This document shows positions 45,032 through 54,025 of a stretch of 57,002 bases of DNA, in pieces; within the stretch, counting starts at the first letter, position 1, and the number at the start of each line of letters is the position of its first letter. The notes beneath the pieces are model-generated. The model was not told the origin of the DNA and searched no databases. It saw only the letters and a program-made list of their open reading frames with translations. Origin of the DNA: Alphaproteobacteria bacterium (GTDB taxonomy: Bacteria > Pseudomonadota > Alphaproteobacteria > Rhodobacterales > Rhodobacteraceae); assembly GCA_030432315.1 (NCBI GenBank), contig JAUIHM010000010.1, positions 1-57,002 of the forward strand, written 5' to 3'. The translations under genes and the position numbers were made by a program.

Positions 45032-45985
45032 ATGGTCGAGACCCCCGCAAAACCGAAACCGCGCCGCCTGCCCTGGCCCCTCGTCGGGATCATATTCGCC
45101 ACGATCTGCGCGGCGGGCGTTGCCGCTGCGCATTTCGCCGGCTCCGACACCGTTCCCGCCGCCGTCTCCGGTGCGATCGTCGGCCTGTTCCCGACCCTGT
45201 TCGGCAACCGCAAACGCGCCGCCCTCGCCATCATCACCGTGCTGGCCGCCACCTGGGCCAGCCTGATCGCCCCCGACTGGATACGGCTTGCGGTCATCAT
45301 CCCCGTCATGGCCCTGGCCGTCGGCTACGAGGCCGCAACCCGCGGCACCAAGACCATGGCCTTCGCCATCATCGGCTGGATCATCCTGCTCAGCCCCGCT
45401 GCCGCCGGCGTCGGCTGGGCGCTGCTGCCGGTGTTTGCCGCCGCCGCATTGCTGGGCCTGACGGTCGCCCTGGCCATCGGTGCCGAAGCCGCCGTGCCGC
45501 CCCAGGCCCCGAACCGCGCCTACGGCGTCTCGCTTGCCCTCGCCCTCGCCATCGGCCTGACACTCGCGTTCGCCATTGCCCGCCACTTTGAAAACGCCCA
45601 CAGCGGCTGGATCGCGCTGATGTTCGCCGCCCGCGCCTTCGACCCGCAGGGCCAACACCGGCGCAGGGCCTTTTACACCGCCCTCGCCGTCACCGGTGGC
45701 GCCGCCTGCGCCGCCGCGGCCCTCACCCTGCCCGTTCCCCATGCCGCGTTCCGCATCGCCGCGACCGCACTGCTGCTGCTTGGCCTGCGCATGGCCCCGG
45801 CCCCGGGGGTCGGGTCCGCGGCACTGATCTCCGCCGCCGTGATCCTCGGCGTCGCCCCGACCGTCGCCAGCGCCGAATTCCGCATCGAAGCCGCCATGAT
45901 CGCCGCCGCCCTCGCCATCTCCCTGTCGTGGCTGACCGGCCGGATCGCCGCCAGGCTGGTTCCCGACGCGCCCCCCCGCGCCTGA
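45032..45985 (+). CDS. FUSC-like polytopic membrane protein
   Basis: A 317-aa inner-membrane protein with about ten hydrophobic segments arranged as two halves, each opening with a five-helix cluster (first half from WPLVGIIFATICAAGVAAAH; second half from GVSLALALAIGLTLAFAIAR). The segment HSGWIALMFAARAFDPQG followed by HRRRAFYTALAVTGGAAC recalls the FUSC/aromatic-acid-exporter family. The large soluble domain of full FUSC proteins is absent. Substrate unknown. Confidence 0.6.
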   Translation: MVETPAKPKPRRLPWPLVGIIFATICAAGVAAAHFAGSDTVPAAVSGAIVGLFPTLFGNRKRAALAIITVLAATWASLIAPDWIRLAVIIPVMALAVGYEAATRGTKTMAFAIIGWIILLSPAAAGVGWALLPVFAAAALLGLTVALAIGAEAAVPPQAPNRAYGVSLALALAIGLTLAFAIARHFENAHSGWIALMFAARAFDPQGQHRRRAFYTALAVTGGAACAAAALTLPVPHAAFRIAATALLLLGLRMAPAPGVGSAALISAAVILGVAPTVASAEFRIEAAMIAAALAISLSWLTGRIAARLVPDAPPRA

Positions 45986-46082
45986 CCGCGCCGCCTGCCC
46001 TTGCCAACCGGAGCGCCCGCGGCCCAATATGACCCGTCGCAGGCCGCCGGACCAAACCGGCGCCGCGCACCGGGAGGGACAC

Positions 46083-46850
46083 ATGGGCAACAGCATCTTC
46101 GACCTCAGCGGCCGCACGGCCCTGATCACCGGCTCGTCGCGCGGCCTCGGCCTCGCCATCGCCGAAGGCCTTGCGGACGCAGGCGCCCGGATCATCCTCA
46201 ACGGCGTCAGTGAAACCCGCCTCGCCGCCGCCGCCGAAACCCTCCGCGGCAAATCCCACGACGTGCAGACCGCCCGCTTCGACGTCACCGACGAGACCGC
46301 CGTCACCGAAGCCTTCACCCGCTTCGACGCCGAGGACACCGCAATCGACATCCTCGTCAACAACGCCGGCATCCAGTTCCGCAAACCGATGCTCGACCTG
46401 GAAACCGCCGACTGGCAGCGCGTCATCGACACCAACCTCACCTCCGCCTTCGTCATCGGCCGCGAGGCGGCAAAACGCATGGCCAAACGCGGCCACGGCA
46501 AGATCATCAACATCGGCTCGCTCACCTCCGAGCTTGCCCGCGCCACCGTCGCCCCCTACACCGTCGCCAAGGGCGGCATCAAAATGCTCACCAAAGCCAT
46601 GGCCGCCGAATGGGGCGAACTGGGCATCCAGACCAACGCCATCGGCCCCGGCTACATGGTCACCGACATGAACGAGGCCCTGCTCTCAAACCCCGACTTC
46701 GACGCCTGGGTGAAGGCCCGCACGCCGATGCGCCGCTGGGGCCAGCCCGACGAACTCGCCGGAACCGCAGTCTATCTCGCCTCAAACGCCTCGAACTATG
46801 TCTCCGGCCAGATCATCTACATCGACGGCGGCATGATTTCCGTTCTCTAG
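46083..46850 (+). CDS. SDR oxidoreductase, gluconate 5-dehydrogenase type
   Basis: A 255-aa short-chain dehydrogenase. The cofactor motif is TGSSRGLGLAIAEGLADAGA, then NNAGIQFRKP. The catalytic set is Ser (NIGSLTSE), Tyr/Lys (YTVAKGG) and the upstream Asn in the VIDTNLTSAF region. FDLSGRTALITGSSRGLG and NAIGPGYMVTDMN fit the IdnO/gluconate 5-dehydrogenase group, which interconverts gluconate and 5-ketogluconate. It is followed 10 nt later by a D-2-hydroxyacid dehydrogenase, consistent with sugar-acid metabolism. Exact substrate uncertain. Confidence 0.85.
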   Translation: MGNSIFDLSGRTALITGSSRGLGLAIAEGLADAGARIILNGVSETRLAAAAETLRGKSHDVQTARFDVTDETAVTEAFTRFDAEDTAIDILVNNAGIQFRKPMLDLETADWQRVIDTNLTSAFVIGREAAKRMAKRGHGKIINIGSLTSELARATVAPYTVAKGGIKMLTKAMAAEWGELGIQTNAIGPGYMVTDMNEALLSNPDFDAWVKARTPMRRWGQPDELAGTAVYLASNASNYVSGQIIYIDGGMISVL

Positions 46851-46860
46851 GGATTTTGAC

Positions 46861-47829
46861 ATGAAGATCGTATTCCACGGCGAAAACGCCGCCGCCTTCC
46901 ATCCCGATTTCGTGCCGCTGCTGGCGGAACCGCACGACATATCCCTGATCTCCGACACCCTCGACGCGCCCGGCGAAGCCGACCTGCTGTCCGCCGCCGA
47001 CGTCGTCATCGGCGGGCGCTACAACCGCCAGTCCCCGCCCCTCCGCGCCAAACTCTACCACCTGCCGAGCGCCGGTTACGACGGCGTCGATTTCTCCGCC
47101 CTGCCGCAGGGCTGCGCCGTCTGCAACTGCTTTGGCCATGAAAACGCCATCGCCGAATACGTCATGGCCGCCCTGCTCGCCCGTCACGTCCCGCTCGCCG
47201 AAGCCGACCGGCAGCTGCGCAAGGGCGACTGGCACCATTCCGCCACCGGCCCCGGCGGCCTGCGCACCGAACTTGGCTCCGAGAGCATCGGCATCATCGG
47301 CCACGGCCACATCGGCAAAACCGTCGCCGCCCGCGCCCGCGCCTTCGGCATGCAGGTCCACGTCGCCAACCGCTCCCCCGTCGGGACCGGCCCCTACGCG
47401 GCCACCTGGAGCCTCAATGACCTCAACCACATGCTCGCCCGCGTCGACATCGTCATCAACACCCTGCCGCTCACCGACACCACCCGCGGCATCATCGGCA
47501 CCGAAGCCCTCGCCGCCATGCAGCCCCACGCCATCCTCCTCAACGTCGGCCGCGGCCCGGTCATCGACGAGGACGCGCTCTACACCGCCCTCGCCGAAAA
47601 CCGCATCGGCGGCGCCATCCTCGACACCTGGTACGTTTACCCCGGCCCGGACAACCCCAACCCCCTGCCCGGCCGCCGCCCGTTCGAGACCCTGCCCAAC
47701 GTCACCATGACCCCGCACATGTCCGGCTGGACCCACGGCACCATCACCCGCCGCAGTGCCACCCTCGCCGACAACGTCAACCGCCTCACAGCCGGACGGC
47801 CGCTGGTGAACTGTCTGCGGGAGGGGTGA
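46861..47829 (+). CDS. D-isomer-specific 2-hydroxyacid dehydrogenase
   Basis: A 322-aa NAD(P)-dependent dehydrogenase reducing 2-keto acids (glyoxylate, hydroxypyruvate or 2-ketogluconate type). The NAD-binding fold has GIIGHGHIGKTVAARARAFG. The catalytic set appears as NVGRGPVIDEDAL (Arg), the Glu in the following GGAILDTWYVYPG region and the His in TMTPHMSGWT. Sequence after the active site is shorter than in GhrA. It is in the same operon as the SDR, so it probably acts in sugar-acid catabolism (inference). Confidence 0.88.
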   Translation: MKIVFHGENAAAFHPDFVPLLAEPHDISLISDTLDAPGEADLLSAADVVIGGRYNRQSPPLRAKLYHLPSAGYDGVDFSALPQGCAVCNCFGHENAIAEYVMAALLARHVPLAEADRQLRKGDWHHSATGPGGLRTELGSESIGIIGHGHIGKTVAARARAFGMQVHVANRSPVGTGPYAATWSLNDLNHMLARVDIVINTLPLTDTTRGIIGTEALAAMQPHAILLNVGRGPVIDEDALYTALAENRIGGAILDTWYVYPGPDNPNPLPGRRPFETLPNVTMTPHMSGWTHGTITRRSATLADNVNRLTAGRPLVNCLREG

Positions 47830-48055
47830 CGCAGTTGGTCTTGGTGGCGTCTTCGACATGACCAGTTGGCACAACGAATGCGCCTGCTCTGCAAAATTCC
47901 AAAGTGTGGTTTCGGCCCATAGCCGACATTGACCACAGTCACGGATACCGCGGTGCAGCTTACTTCAAGCCGACGTTGGTAGTGACGCGTAGCTATATTT
48001 TAGTGATGGTGACTACGATGTGGGCAAGAACGCCGTTCGAATATGCTGCAACCAA
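47830..48055. other. Intergenic region left of the PARIS-like module
   Basis: No supported gene. The composition drops from GC-rich to AT-rich along this stretch. TTTCGGCCCATAGCCGACAT (47910-47929) looks like a fragment of a dispersed intergenic repeat. An ORF reading rightward through the end of the DUF4435 gene has no ribosome binding site and is rejected. Confidence 0.5.
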
Positions 48056-48973
48056 TCAACCATCTGCAATCACTGCGTCCATCTCGTCTAAAAAGCCTGA
48101 TAGTCGTTGTGGCGTTTCCACGAAATCCACGAAGATGCTAACCAGATTTCGTTTGCTGAACTCGATTTTGGGCCTCAATGGCTTTCCGTTGAGCTTGGGC
48201 TTATCTGCGAACCTTTTCGCCAACCTTTTGCAAAAATCTAGAACGAATTGTGCTACAATTTTTCCTCTAAAAAATTGATTTGGGTCAAGGCTCCGCTGCT
48301 GCCTGCCGTATTGAAATACAACCGTCGCCGGTACGGCTGGGACCCCCGCTTTTTCTAAGAGCGCAGCGCAGGTGAGCTTCTTACGGCTTAAACCACCGTC
48401 AGACAGACAAAAAATGTCGTGTAGCCCGATAGTTTCAAGGTTAGGGCTCTGATCCTCAGCCCGTAGAGCAACCACGTAAGACATGACAAACCTAGTTCGC
48501 GCCTCAAATGTTAATTGATCTGTTTGCAAAGCATCTCGTATGTCATCCACAAGTTCGTCGGAGGGGTTGAGCTGGAAGTGCTTTTTTATGCCCGCTAGTA
48601 TTACGGTACTGTCATAGATGTAGTTCTCGACAGAATAACCGCATGTAGAAAACGTTTGAGTTGGGTATTCGTCTTTCTTCAATAATTTATCATGATCAGA
48701 ATCTAGAAAAAAGAAAACATTCTTCGGGCCACCGTAAGCCGTGACAACTTCAGAATGAAGAGCAATAACTCCCCCTTTGCCATCGCAAATAATTGGACGA
48801 AAAGTCTTGGTCGGGAAGCGATCAGTTAAAAATTTGGTATAGAATTCCTCATCTTCTTCTCCTTCAAACGCAACGTAGAAATCAAACTTCCCTGTAGTAA
48901 TGGAGGTTCTTAGCTTGTGCCAGGCAGCCACAGGAGTTTTCCTGCGTTCCCTCAGTGCTTCCAAATAGCTCAT
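48056..48973 (-). CDS. DUF4435 TOPRIM-like protein (PARIS AriB-like)
   Basis: A 305-aa effector-type protein. TOPRIM-like residues are E37 in YVAFEGEEDEEFY and D91/D93/D95 in FFFLDSDHD; the DUF4435 hallmark YSVENYIY is at about 113-120. It overlaps the ATPase gene by 4 nt (ATGA, 48970-48973), so the two are one operon. In PARIS defence systems AriB is a DUF4435 TOPRIM nuclease held by the AriA ATPase and released by phage anti-restriction proteins, then cleaving tRNA. The catalytic residues here appear intact. The coding sequence is much more AT-rich than the chromosome, suggesting horizontal transfer. PARIS identity is an architectural inference. Confidence 0.82.
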   Translation of the reverse strand: MSYLEALRERRKTPVAAWHKLRTSITTGKFDFYVAFEGEEDEEFYTKFLTDRFPTKTFRPIICDGKGGVIALHSEVVTAYGGPKNVFFFLDSDHDKLLKKDEYPTQTFSTCGYSVENYIYDSTVILAGIKKHFQLNPSDELVDDIRDALQTDQLTFEARTRFVMSYVVALRAEDQSPNLETIGLHDIFCLSDGGLSRKKLTCAALLEKAGVPAVPATVVFQYGRQQRSLDPNQFFRGKIVAQFVLDFCKRLAKRFADKPKLNGKPLRPKIEFSKRNLVSIFVDFVETPQRLSGFLDEMDAVIADG

Positions 48974-50403
48974 TGCGATGGTGTCGTGTGCTCAAGAAGA
49001 TCTACGGTGTATGGGTCCAGCGAGTTCTCAAAAATGAAAGGTGAGTGAGTAACTGCACCGATGAATGCACATGTGGAAAGCTGCGAAATATCCTCAAGGA
49101 ACCTCTGCTGCCAATCGACAGAAAGAGACAGTTCCGGTTCATCAATGACGATATAATTGGAAACATTCTGATCAAGCGTCAGGTGTGAAAACAAGCTTAC
49201 AATCTGTTTTTCACCCGAAGACAGCTCTTCCATCTCGACCGGGCGTCCGGAGTCATGAACAATTCTCACTGTGTAGGAAACATTATCAAAGCTAAACGAC
49301 TTGCCGTATAGGTATGAATTGCAGATTTTTATAAACTGCAATATTGGGTTTTCCAATTTAGCAATATTATTGCCGACTTCAACAAGATATAGGACATAGT
49401 GAGCCACATATTTTTCGTTTTCTAAAAGTTCATCGCCACTCTTGATTTTCGCGACAACCTCTCTGATTTTACCTTTATCTGTATCGCTCAAAATTGTGTT
49501 ATCTACCTTTGAGAAAACAGAATTCAGAGCTTCTGCGCTAACATTTGCCGCTTCAATTTCTTCATATTTGTTTGCTTCATCGCGAATAACGTCACGCAAA
49601 TACTTTGTCGTAAGGCTGTTGATCTGGGCCAGTGCATACGCCTTAACATTCTCCAGTCGATGAGCAATATTCTCTTTGACATCCTCCATCCCAAATTGAA
49701 CGAGCTCGATATACGTTTCGCTTCCAAAATTCTCACGCCGACGCCTTGTCAACTTACTTTGAAGCTCGTCTTCAATCTCTGGAAAGACAGTTTTAATATC
49801 CTTTTCAATCCGCCGGTACGTCGGAAGATAGAGAATTCTGCCTTGCAGGTTTTCAATTAGAAATTTGTCTACGCTAACAACGTTCGTTTGACCAGTTGTA
49901 TCAAATTCCATTTCCCGATGGATGAAATATCGGACTTCCCGAACTAATTCCTCTGCCTGTCGCATGGGTAAACCGAGAGTATCGCGTACTCTTTCAATAT
50001 CGTTTCGAAGCCGTGATGAGGCGCCGTGGACCATTTGCTTGGAAGAATTACGATCACCGCGATTTAGAATTTGATATGCTTCTCGCAACATGCTTGGAGT
50101 TGTGCGGGAGCCATATCTGCTTCCACGACGTACTCTTCGGTGTACTTCTAAATATTCAACTAATTCATGCCGGGTAATGATAAGCTTTCTATTCTTGTTT
50201 TTCAGCTTAATCGAAACACTTACAAAGTCTTGATCTTGTAGTTTGTGCCACTGCTGACTAATGAAATAGTAGAATATATTCAGGATCGTACTTTTGCCAA
50301 TCCCGTTGTACCCAACAATAATCAGCCGATTATCAAGAATGGGAATCTTAATATCCGTTTCGCCAAACAGGCCGATAATTTCAATTTCTTTGAATATGAT
50401 CAC
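48970..50403 (-). CDS. ABC-type AAA ATPase (PARIS AriA-like)
   Basis: About 477 aa from the GTG at 50403 (MIIFKEIEIIGLFG...). Walker A is GYNGIGKST (residues 31-39), the ABC signature ELSSGEKQI is near 394, Walker B is YIVIDEPELSLS (D421/E422) and the H-loop His453 is in VTHSPFIFEN. The inserted middle is rich in charged helices. This is the SMC/RecF-like ATPase plan of AriA and of OLD-type proteins. GTGs at 50415 and 50481 are alternative starts, but 50481 lies upstream of the likely promoter. AT-rich composition matches its partner DUF4435 gene. Confidence 0.82.
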   Translation of the reverse strand: MIIFKEIEIIGLFGETDIKIPILDNRLIIVGYNGIGKSTILNIFYYFISQQWHKLQDQDFVSVSIKLKNKNRKLIITRHELVEYLEVHRRVRRGSRYGSRTTPSMLREAYQILNRGDRNSSKQMVHGASSRLRNDIERVRDTLGLPMRQAEELVREVRYFIHREMEFDTTGQTNVVSVDKFLIENLQGRILYLPTYRRIEKDIKTVFPEIEDELQSKLTRRRRENFGSETYIELVQFGMEDVKENIAHRLENVKAYALAQINSLTTKYLRDVIRDEANKYEEIEAANVSAEALNSVFSKVDNTILSDTDKGKIREVVAKIKSGDELLENEKYVAHYVLYLVEVGNNIAKLENPILQFIKICNSYLYGKSFSFDNVSYTVRIVHDSGRPVEMEELSSGEKQIVSLFSHLTLDQNVSNYIVIDEPELSLSVDWQQRFLEDISQLSTCAFIGAVTHSPFIFENSLDPYTVDLLEHTTPSQ

Positions 50404-50448
50404 AATGGCTATCACTTCACTACAGTTGTCAGAGCATCGTCTTTCTAG

Positions 50449-50477
50449 ATTGTATCCGGGGAACTTCGTTCTCGCAA
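50449..50477 (-). promoter_or_regulatory. Sigma-70-like promoter of the PARIS-like operon
   Basis: On the minus strand TTGCGA (50477-50472), 17-nt spacer, TACAAT (50454-50449). Transcription would start near 50442, which rules out a translation start at 50481 and favours GTG 50415 or 50403. Confidence 0.55.
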
Positions 50478-50859
50478 TCACTGCTTAGTCAAAGCTGCTG
50501 ACGTGCGCCTGGCGGAGATGGACTGTGCAAACAGAGAACCATGACGATTGTGGGGGTCAAACAGAAAAGACTTGACCGATATCACACGTGCCGAAAGGCA
50601 GCTAGCCATGATTTCAGCGTCGGGTTTTCACATGCAGCGAATTTCCGCTTTCCGCCCATTCTTACGATTTCACCAGTCCGTTGAAATCGACAAAACCGTC
50701 AAAGGCCGGGCATCGGAATACCACGGTCAAATCGTCCCCCCTCCCTTCTGCGGAACCGTCACTCTTGCGAACCTGCCGCCTCGGAATCGCCACTGCCTAT
50801 CCTTCGCCAGCGACTGGTTGACGCCTCCGAACGTCATGGCACGGTGACGCACCGCAGAA

Positions 50860-50949
50860 TTAACCTTTGGCCCTCCCCCGAAAAACGTAGGTATCAAAAG
50901 GGTATCGGTTGGGTACGGAAAGGGTATCCGGATGCCACGTGGTTAACGG
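50860..50949. repeat. Element E2: second copy of the four-unit 11-bp repeat element
   Basis: Starts TTAACC (50860-50865) and ends GGTTAACGG (50941-50949). Four 11-bp units fill 50890-50933 (GGTATCAAAAG, GGTATCGGTTG, GGTACGGAAAG, GGTATCCGGAT). All spacings equal those of E1 at 25159-25248. Only the inner 6 bp of the inverted ends are kept (TTAACC/GGTTAA). It lies 64 bp before the ATG of the next gene, as E1 does before the aminotransferase. Confidence 0.85.
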
Positions 50950-51013
50950 CGTGACACGGGCCTGCAATCGTGCCAGGAACCGGGCAGTTCAAATCAGTGA
51001 ATCACCCCGGCCC

Positions 51014-52003
51014 ATGAGTGTTTTTGACCAGTACATCCGGCTCGAATCCACGGGACTCTGGCGGGAATACCCCGGCGCTCCCCCGCGCGAAGTGCTGCTG
51101 CAGTTCGGCAATTCGACCCTCGTTCTGACCGGTTTCGACGAACGCGCGCTCGGCCACTGGGCGCTCGCCGGTATCCAGATTATCAGTCAAACCAACAGGT
51201 TAACCACCTACTCCATGACAGGCGACGGTGCCGAAACCCTCACCGTTTCCGACCCCGACATGATCGCCGCCCTCGGCAGCGTCATCCGCGCCACCCCCGA
51301 TCTGGACCATGCCGACGACCGGCGCCGCCGCCGCATCCCCTGGGCCGGCATCCTTGTGACCTGCCTGCTCGCCGGCGGATTCCTCTGGTTCGCACCCGGC
51401 GTGGTCCGCGACCAGGCCATCCGCATGGTCCCCCAGGAAACCGCCATCGAACTCGGCGACCGCATGCTCCTCACCCTGATGGAATCCGGCACCGCCCTCT
51501 GCACCGACCCGAAGGGTCAGCGGGCCCTCGACCGCATTGCTGACCGCCTTGCCGGTGACACGCCGGCCCCACGTCTGCGAGTGGTAGAACTGTCTGATAT
51601 TCCAGTGTTTTCCCTGCCCGGACCGACGGTACTTCTCAGCAGCACGACCCTCGCAGAGGCGCAGGGGACCGACGAACTGGCCGGTTGGATTCAGCTCGGA
51701 CTCAACCGCGATCCGGTGGGCAGCCTGATGACGGATCTGGGCTTTGCCGGCGACATCAGATACATCCTGACCGGCGAGGTGGAGATCGAAACCCTGGCCG
51801 CCGCCACCGGCACACTGTTGCGGCCACCAAGCGAAGCCGAAGCTTCCGCGGCTCTCTCCGATCTCGCCGAGCGGCAGATCAGCACCGCCGGTTTCGCCGA
51901 TGCCCTCGCCCGCAACGGCCTGCCTGCGAGCACGCAGCATCAGGCGTCCAGTCCCGCGCCGCTGCCGCAGGACTGGAGCGCCCTGAAAGGCATTTGCGGC
52001 TGA
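51014..52003 (+). CDS. Membrane protein with degenerate M48-like domain
   Basis: A 329-aa protein seen as a conserved hypothetical in related bacteria. An N-terminal beta-rich cytoplasmic part (about 1-110) precedes one membrane helix (about 117-136, WAGILVTCLLAGGFLWFAPG). A periplasmic domain follows with VPQETAIELGDRMLLTLMES and LSDIPVFSLPGPTVLLSST, which matches the start of M48 peptidase domains. The HExxH zinc motif is absent (the position reads TDELAGWIQ), so it is probably a non-catalytic relative. Element E2 sits just upstream. Function unknown. Confidence 0.7.
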   Translation: MSVFDQYIRLESTGLWREYPGAPPREVLLQFGNSTLVLTGFDERALGHWALAGIQIISQTNRLTTYSMTGDGAETLTVSDPDMIAALGSVIRATPDLDHADDRRRRRIPWAGILVTCLLAGGFLWFAPGVVRDQAIRMVPQETAIELGDRMLLTLMESGTALCTDPKGQRALDRIADRLAGDTPAPRLRVVELSDIPVFSLPGPTVLLSSTTLAEAQGTDELAGWIQLGLNRDPVGSLMTDLGFAGDIRYILTGEVEIETLAAATGTLLRPPSEAEASAALSDLAERQISTAGFADALARNGLPASTQHQASSPAPLPQDWSALKGICG

Positions 52004-52013
52004 CATCCGGGAG

Positions 52014-52694
52014 TCAGCCGGTGGATATTGACCCCGCGGCGAGGACCAGCCGCCGGTCCATCCGCTCGGCAAGCTCCGGATTGTGGGTCGCGATCAGCGC
52101 CGTCAGCCCGGTATCGCGCACCAGTGCCAGCAGCAGCTCGAATACCTGCGCCGCGGTTTCCGGGTCCAGATTTCCCGTCGGCTCATCGGCCAGCAGCAGC
52201 CGCGGCCGGTTCGCGAGGGCTCTGGCCACCGCGACCCGTTGCTGTTCACCCCCGGACAGTTCCGCCGGCCGGTGCTGCATCCGATGACCCAGACCGACCG
52301 CCTCCAGCAACTCAGCCGCACGATCCCGCGCCGCAGCGAGCGGGCGCCCGGCGGCCCGCTGCGGCAGAACAACATTCTCCACTGCATTGAATTCGGGCAG
52401 CAGGTGGTGGAACTGGTAGACAAAGCCGATCTGTTCGCGCCGCAGCGCCGTCAGCGCCCGGTCGCGCAGACGCGTCACCGGTTGCCCGAGCACCTCAACC
52501 TCGCCCTCACTCGCCTGGTCAAGCAGACCGCAAACATGCAGCAGCGTTGACTTTCCGGCGCCTGACGGGGCGACCAAAGCCGCAACCTCACCCGCCTTCA
52601 GACCGAACGTGACACCCGACAGCACCTGCACCTCTGTCGCCTTGCCGGGATTGTAGGTCTTGTCGACCCCGTCGAGCCGCAGCACCTCATTCAT
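52014..52694 (-). CDS. lolD: Lipoprotein-releasing system ATP-binding protein
   Basis: A 226-aa ABC ATPase that powers release of outer-membrane lipoproteins from the inner membrane by LolCDE. Walker A is [10 protein letters not shown], the signature is [17 protein letters not shown], Walker B is [12 protein letters not shown] and the H-loop is [11 protein letters not shown]. It overlaps the LolC/E gene by 8 nt. Alphaproteobacteria usually have one LolC/E-type permease instead of separate LolC and LolE, as here. Confidence 0.94.
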   Translation of the reverse strand: MNEVLRLDGVDKTYNPGKATEVQVLSGVTFGLKAGEVAALVAPSGAGKSTLLHVCGLLDQASEGEVEVLGQPVTRLRDRALTALRREQIGFVYQFHHLLPEFNAVENVVLPQRAAGRPLAAARDRAAELLEAVGLGHRMQHRPAELSGGEQQRVAVARALANRPRLLLADEPTGNLDPETAAQVFELLLALVRDTGLTALIATHNPELAERMDRRLVLAAGSISTG

Positions 52695-53985
52695 ATCTCA
52701 GCGCCTCGACCGGATTGAGCCTGGCCGCGTTCCGCGCCGGCCAGATCGTAATCAGAAAGGAAAGACCCAGCGCCAATCCCATCACCGCAAGCACATCCGT
52801 CCAGCGCAGCCGCGCCGGAATTTCGGTCAGGAACCGCACCTCCGGGTTCCAGATCGACCCGCCGGCCACCCACTCCACAACCGACTGAATATCCTGAATG
52901 TAAGCGGCAAAGAGACATCCCAGCACGGTACCGAACACCGTGCCGATCACGCCAATGGACGCACCGCAAATGAAGAAGATCCGCAGGATTGAGCCCCTCG
53001 TCAGACCCATGGTACGCAGGATGCCGATGTCGCGCCCCTTGTTTTTCACCAGCATCACCAGTCCGGAAATGATGTTCATCGCCGCGATCAGCACCACCAG
53101 CGACAGAATGATGAACATCACCCGCCGCTCCACGTCCAGCGCCGACAGGAACGCGCCATTGGCATCCCGCCAGGTCCACACCAGTCCGCGCGCGCCGGCC
53201 GCCGTTGCCAGAGGCCAGCGGATATCGTCGATGGCATCCGGGTTATCAACCGTGACTTCCACCTCATCTGCGGTTCCGTCGCGGTCGAAATAGCTCTGCG
53301 CCTCGGCAAACGGCATGTAGACGCGCGTACGGTCGATATCGAACCGGCCAATACCGAAAATATACGTCACTTCGTAATCGTTCAGCCGTGGCTGGGTGCC
53401 GAACGGCGTGTCCATCCCATCAGGAGAGATCAGCGTCACCACGTCGCCAAGACCCACACCGAGTTCGCGGGCAACACCGGCACCGATGGCGATGCCCTCA
53501 TCGAACCGGTCGAGCGAACCCGCCTGGCTTTCGGGGTGGGAGATCAGCGGAACCTGTTCCAGATCGCCGAGACGCATACCCAGAACCTCGACTCCGGCGG
53601 CACGCCCTCTCGCAGAGGCCATCACCTGGCCTCGGATCAACGGTGCGGTGCGCACCACACCCGGCACCACCGCCAGCCGTTCCGCCAGGGCATCGGCATC
53701 GCGGATCGCCCGGTCCGGACCGCCGAATTCGTCGGTTTCGGTCGCATAGTAGACCGAGGCATGGGCGTTTGCGCCGAGAATCCGTTCGGTGAATTCCTCG
53801 CGGAACCCGATCATGACCGCCTGCACCACGATCAGCGTGCCGACCCCGAGCATCACCCCGACGAGCGCATACCACGCAATCACGGATATCCCGCCGTCGC
53901 GGCGCCGTGCGCGCAGATAGCGCCAGGCAATGGACCATTCAAACGGCGCAAAAGGCATCGGGCTGCTCGACATGATACCGTCCAA
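52687..53985 (-). CDS. lolC: Lipoprotein-releasing system transmembrane protein LolC/LolE
   Basis: A 432-aa permease of the LolC/E family with one N-terminal membrane helix ([20 protein letters not shown]), a large periplasmic domain (about 60-285) and three C-terminal helices forming the FtsX-like module ([20 protein letters not shown] and on). ATGs at 53973 and 53985 are both possible starts. It forms a homodimer or hybrid permease with LolD. It follows proS by about 40 nt in the same direction, a common alphaproteobacterial order. Confidence 0.93.
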   Translation of the reverse strand: MDGIMSSSPMPFAPFEWSIAWRYLRARRRDGGISVIAWYALVGVMLGVGTLIVVQAVMIGFREEFTERILGANAHASVYYATETDEFGGPDRAIRDADALAERLAVVPGVVRTAPLIRGQVMASARGRAAGVEVLGMRLGDLEQVPLISHPESQAGSLDRFDEGIAIGAGVARELGVGLGDVVTLISPDGMDTPFGTQPRLNDYEVTYIFGIGRFDIDRTRVYMPFAEAQSYFDRDGTADEVEVTVDNPDAIDDIRWPLATAAGARGLVWTWRDANGAFLSALDVERRVMFIILSLVVLIAAMNIISGLVMLVKNKGRDIGILRTMGLTRGSILRIFFICGASIGVIGTVFGTVLGCLFAAYIQDIQSVVEWVAGGSIWNPEVRFLTEIPARLRWTDVLAVMGLALGLSFLITIWPARNAARLNPVEALRYE

Positions 53986-54025
53986 TCAACTGACAGTGAC
54001 GCGGCCGGACGGCCGCCGGCCGACC

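Larger units (their letters stand above)
50404..51013. other. 610-bp gap between the PARIS-like operon and the next gene
   Basis: Contains the PARIS-like promoter at its left end and element E2 at 50860-50949. Around 50639-50659 GAATTTCCGCTTTCCGCCCAT may be a fragment of a dispersed repeat. No supported gene is seen; composition returns to GC-rich after about 50700. Confidence 0.5.

Noticed and set aside
43687-46546. Two long minus-strand frames opposite the second RTX gene, the FUSC-like gene and the SDR
   Set aside because: Shadow translations without family motifs; real genes on the plus strand are clear.
47904-48278. 124-codon plus-strand ORF starting left of the DUF4435 gene
   Set aside because: No ribosome binding site, overlaps the end of DUF4435 antisense and has no recognisable domain.
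50978-51002. GTTCAAATC resembling a tRNA T-loop
   Set aside because: No acceptor or anticodon stem can be paired around it.
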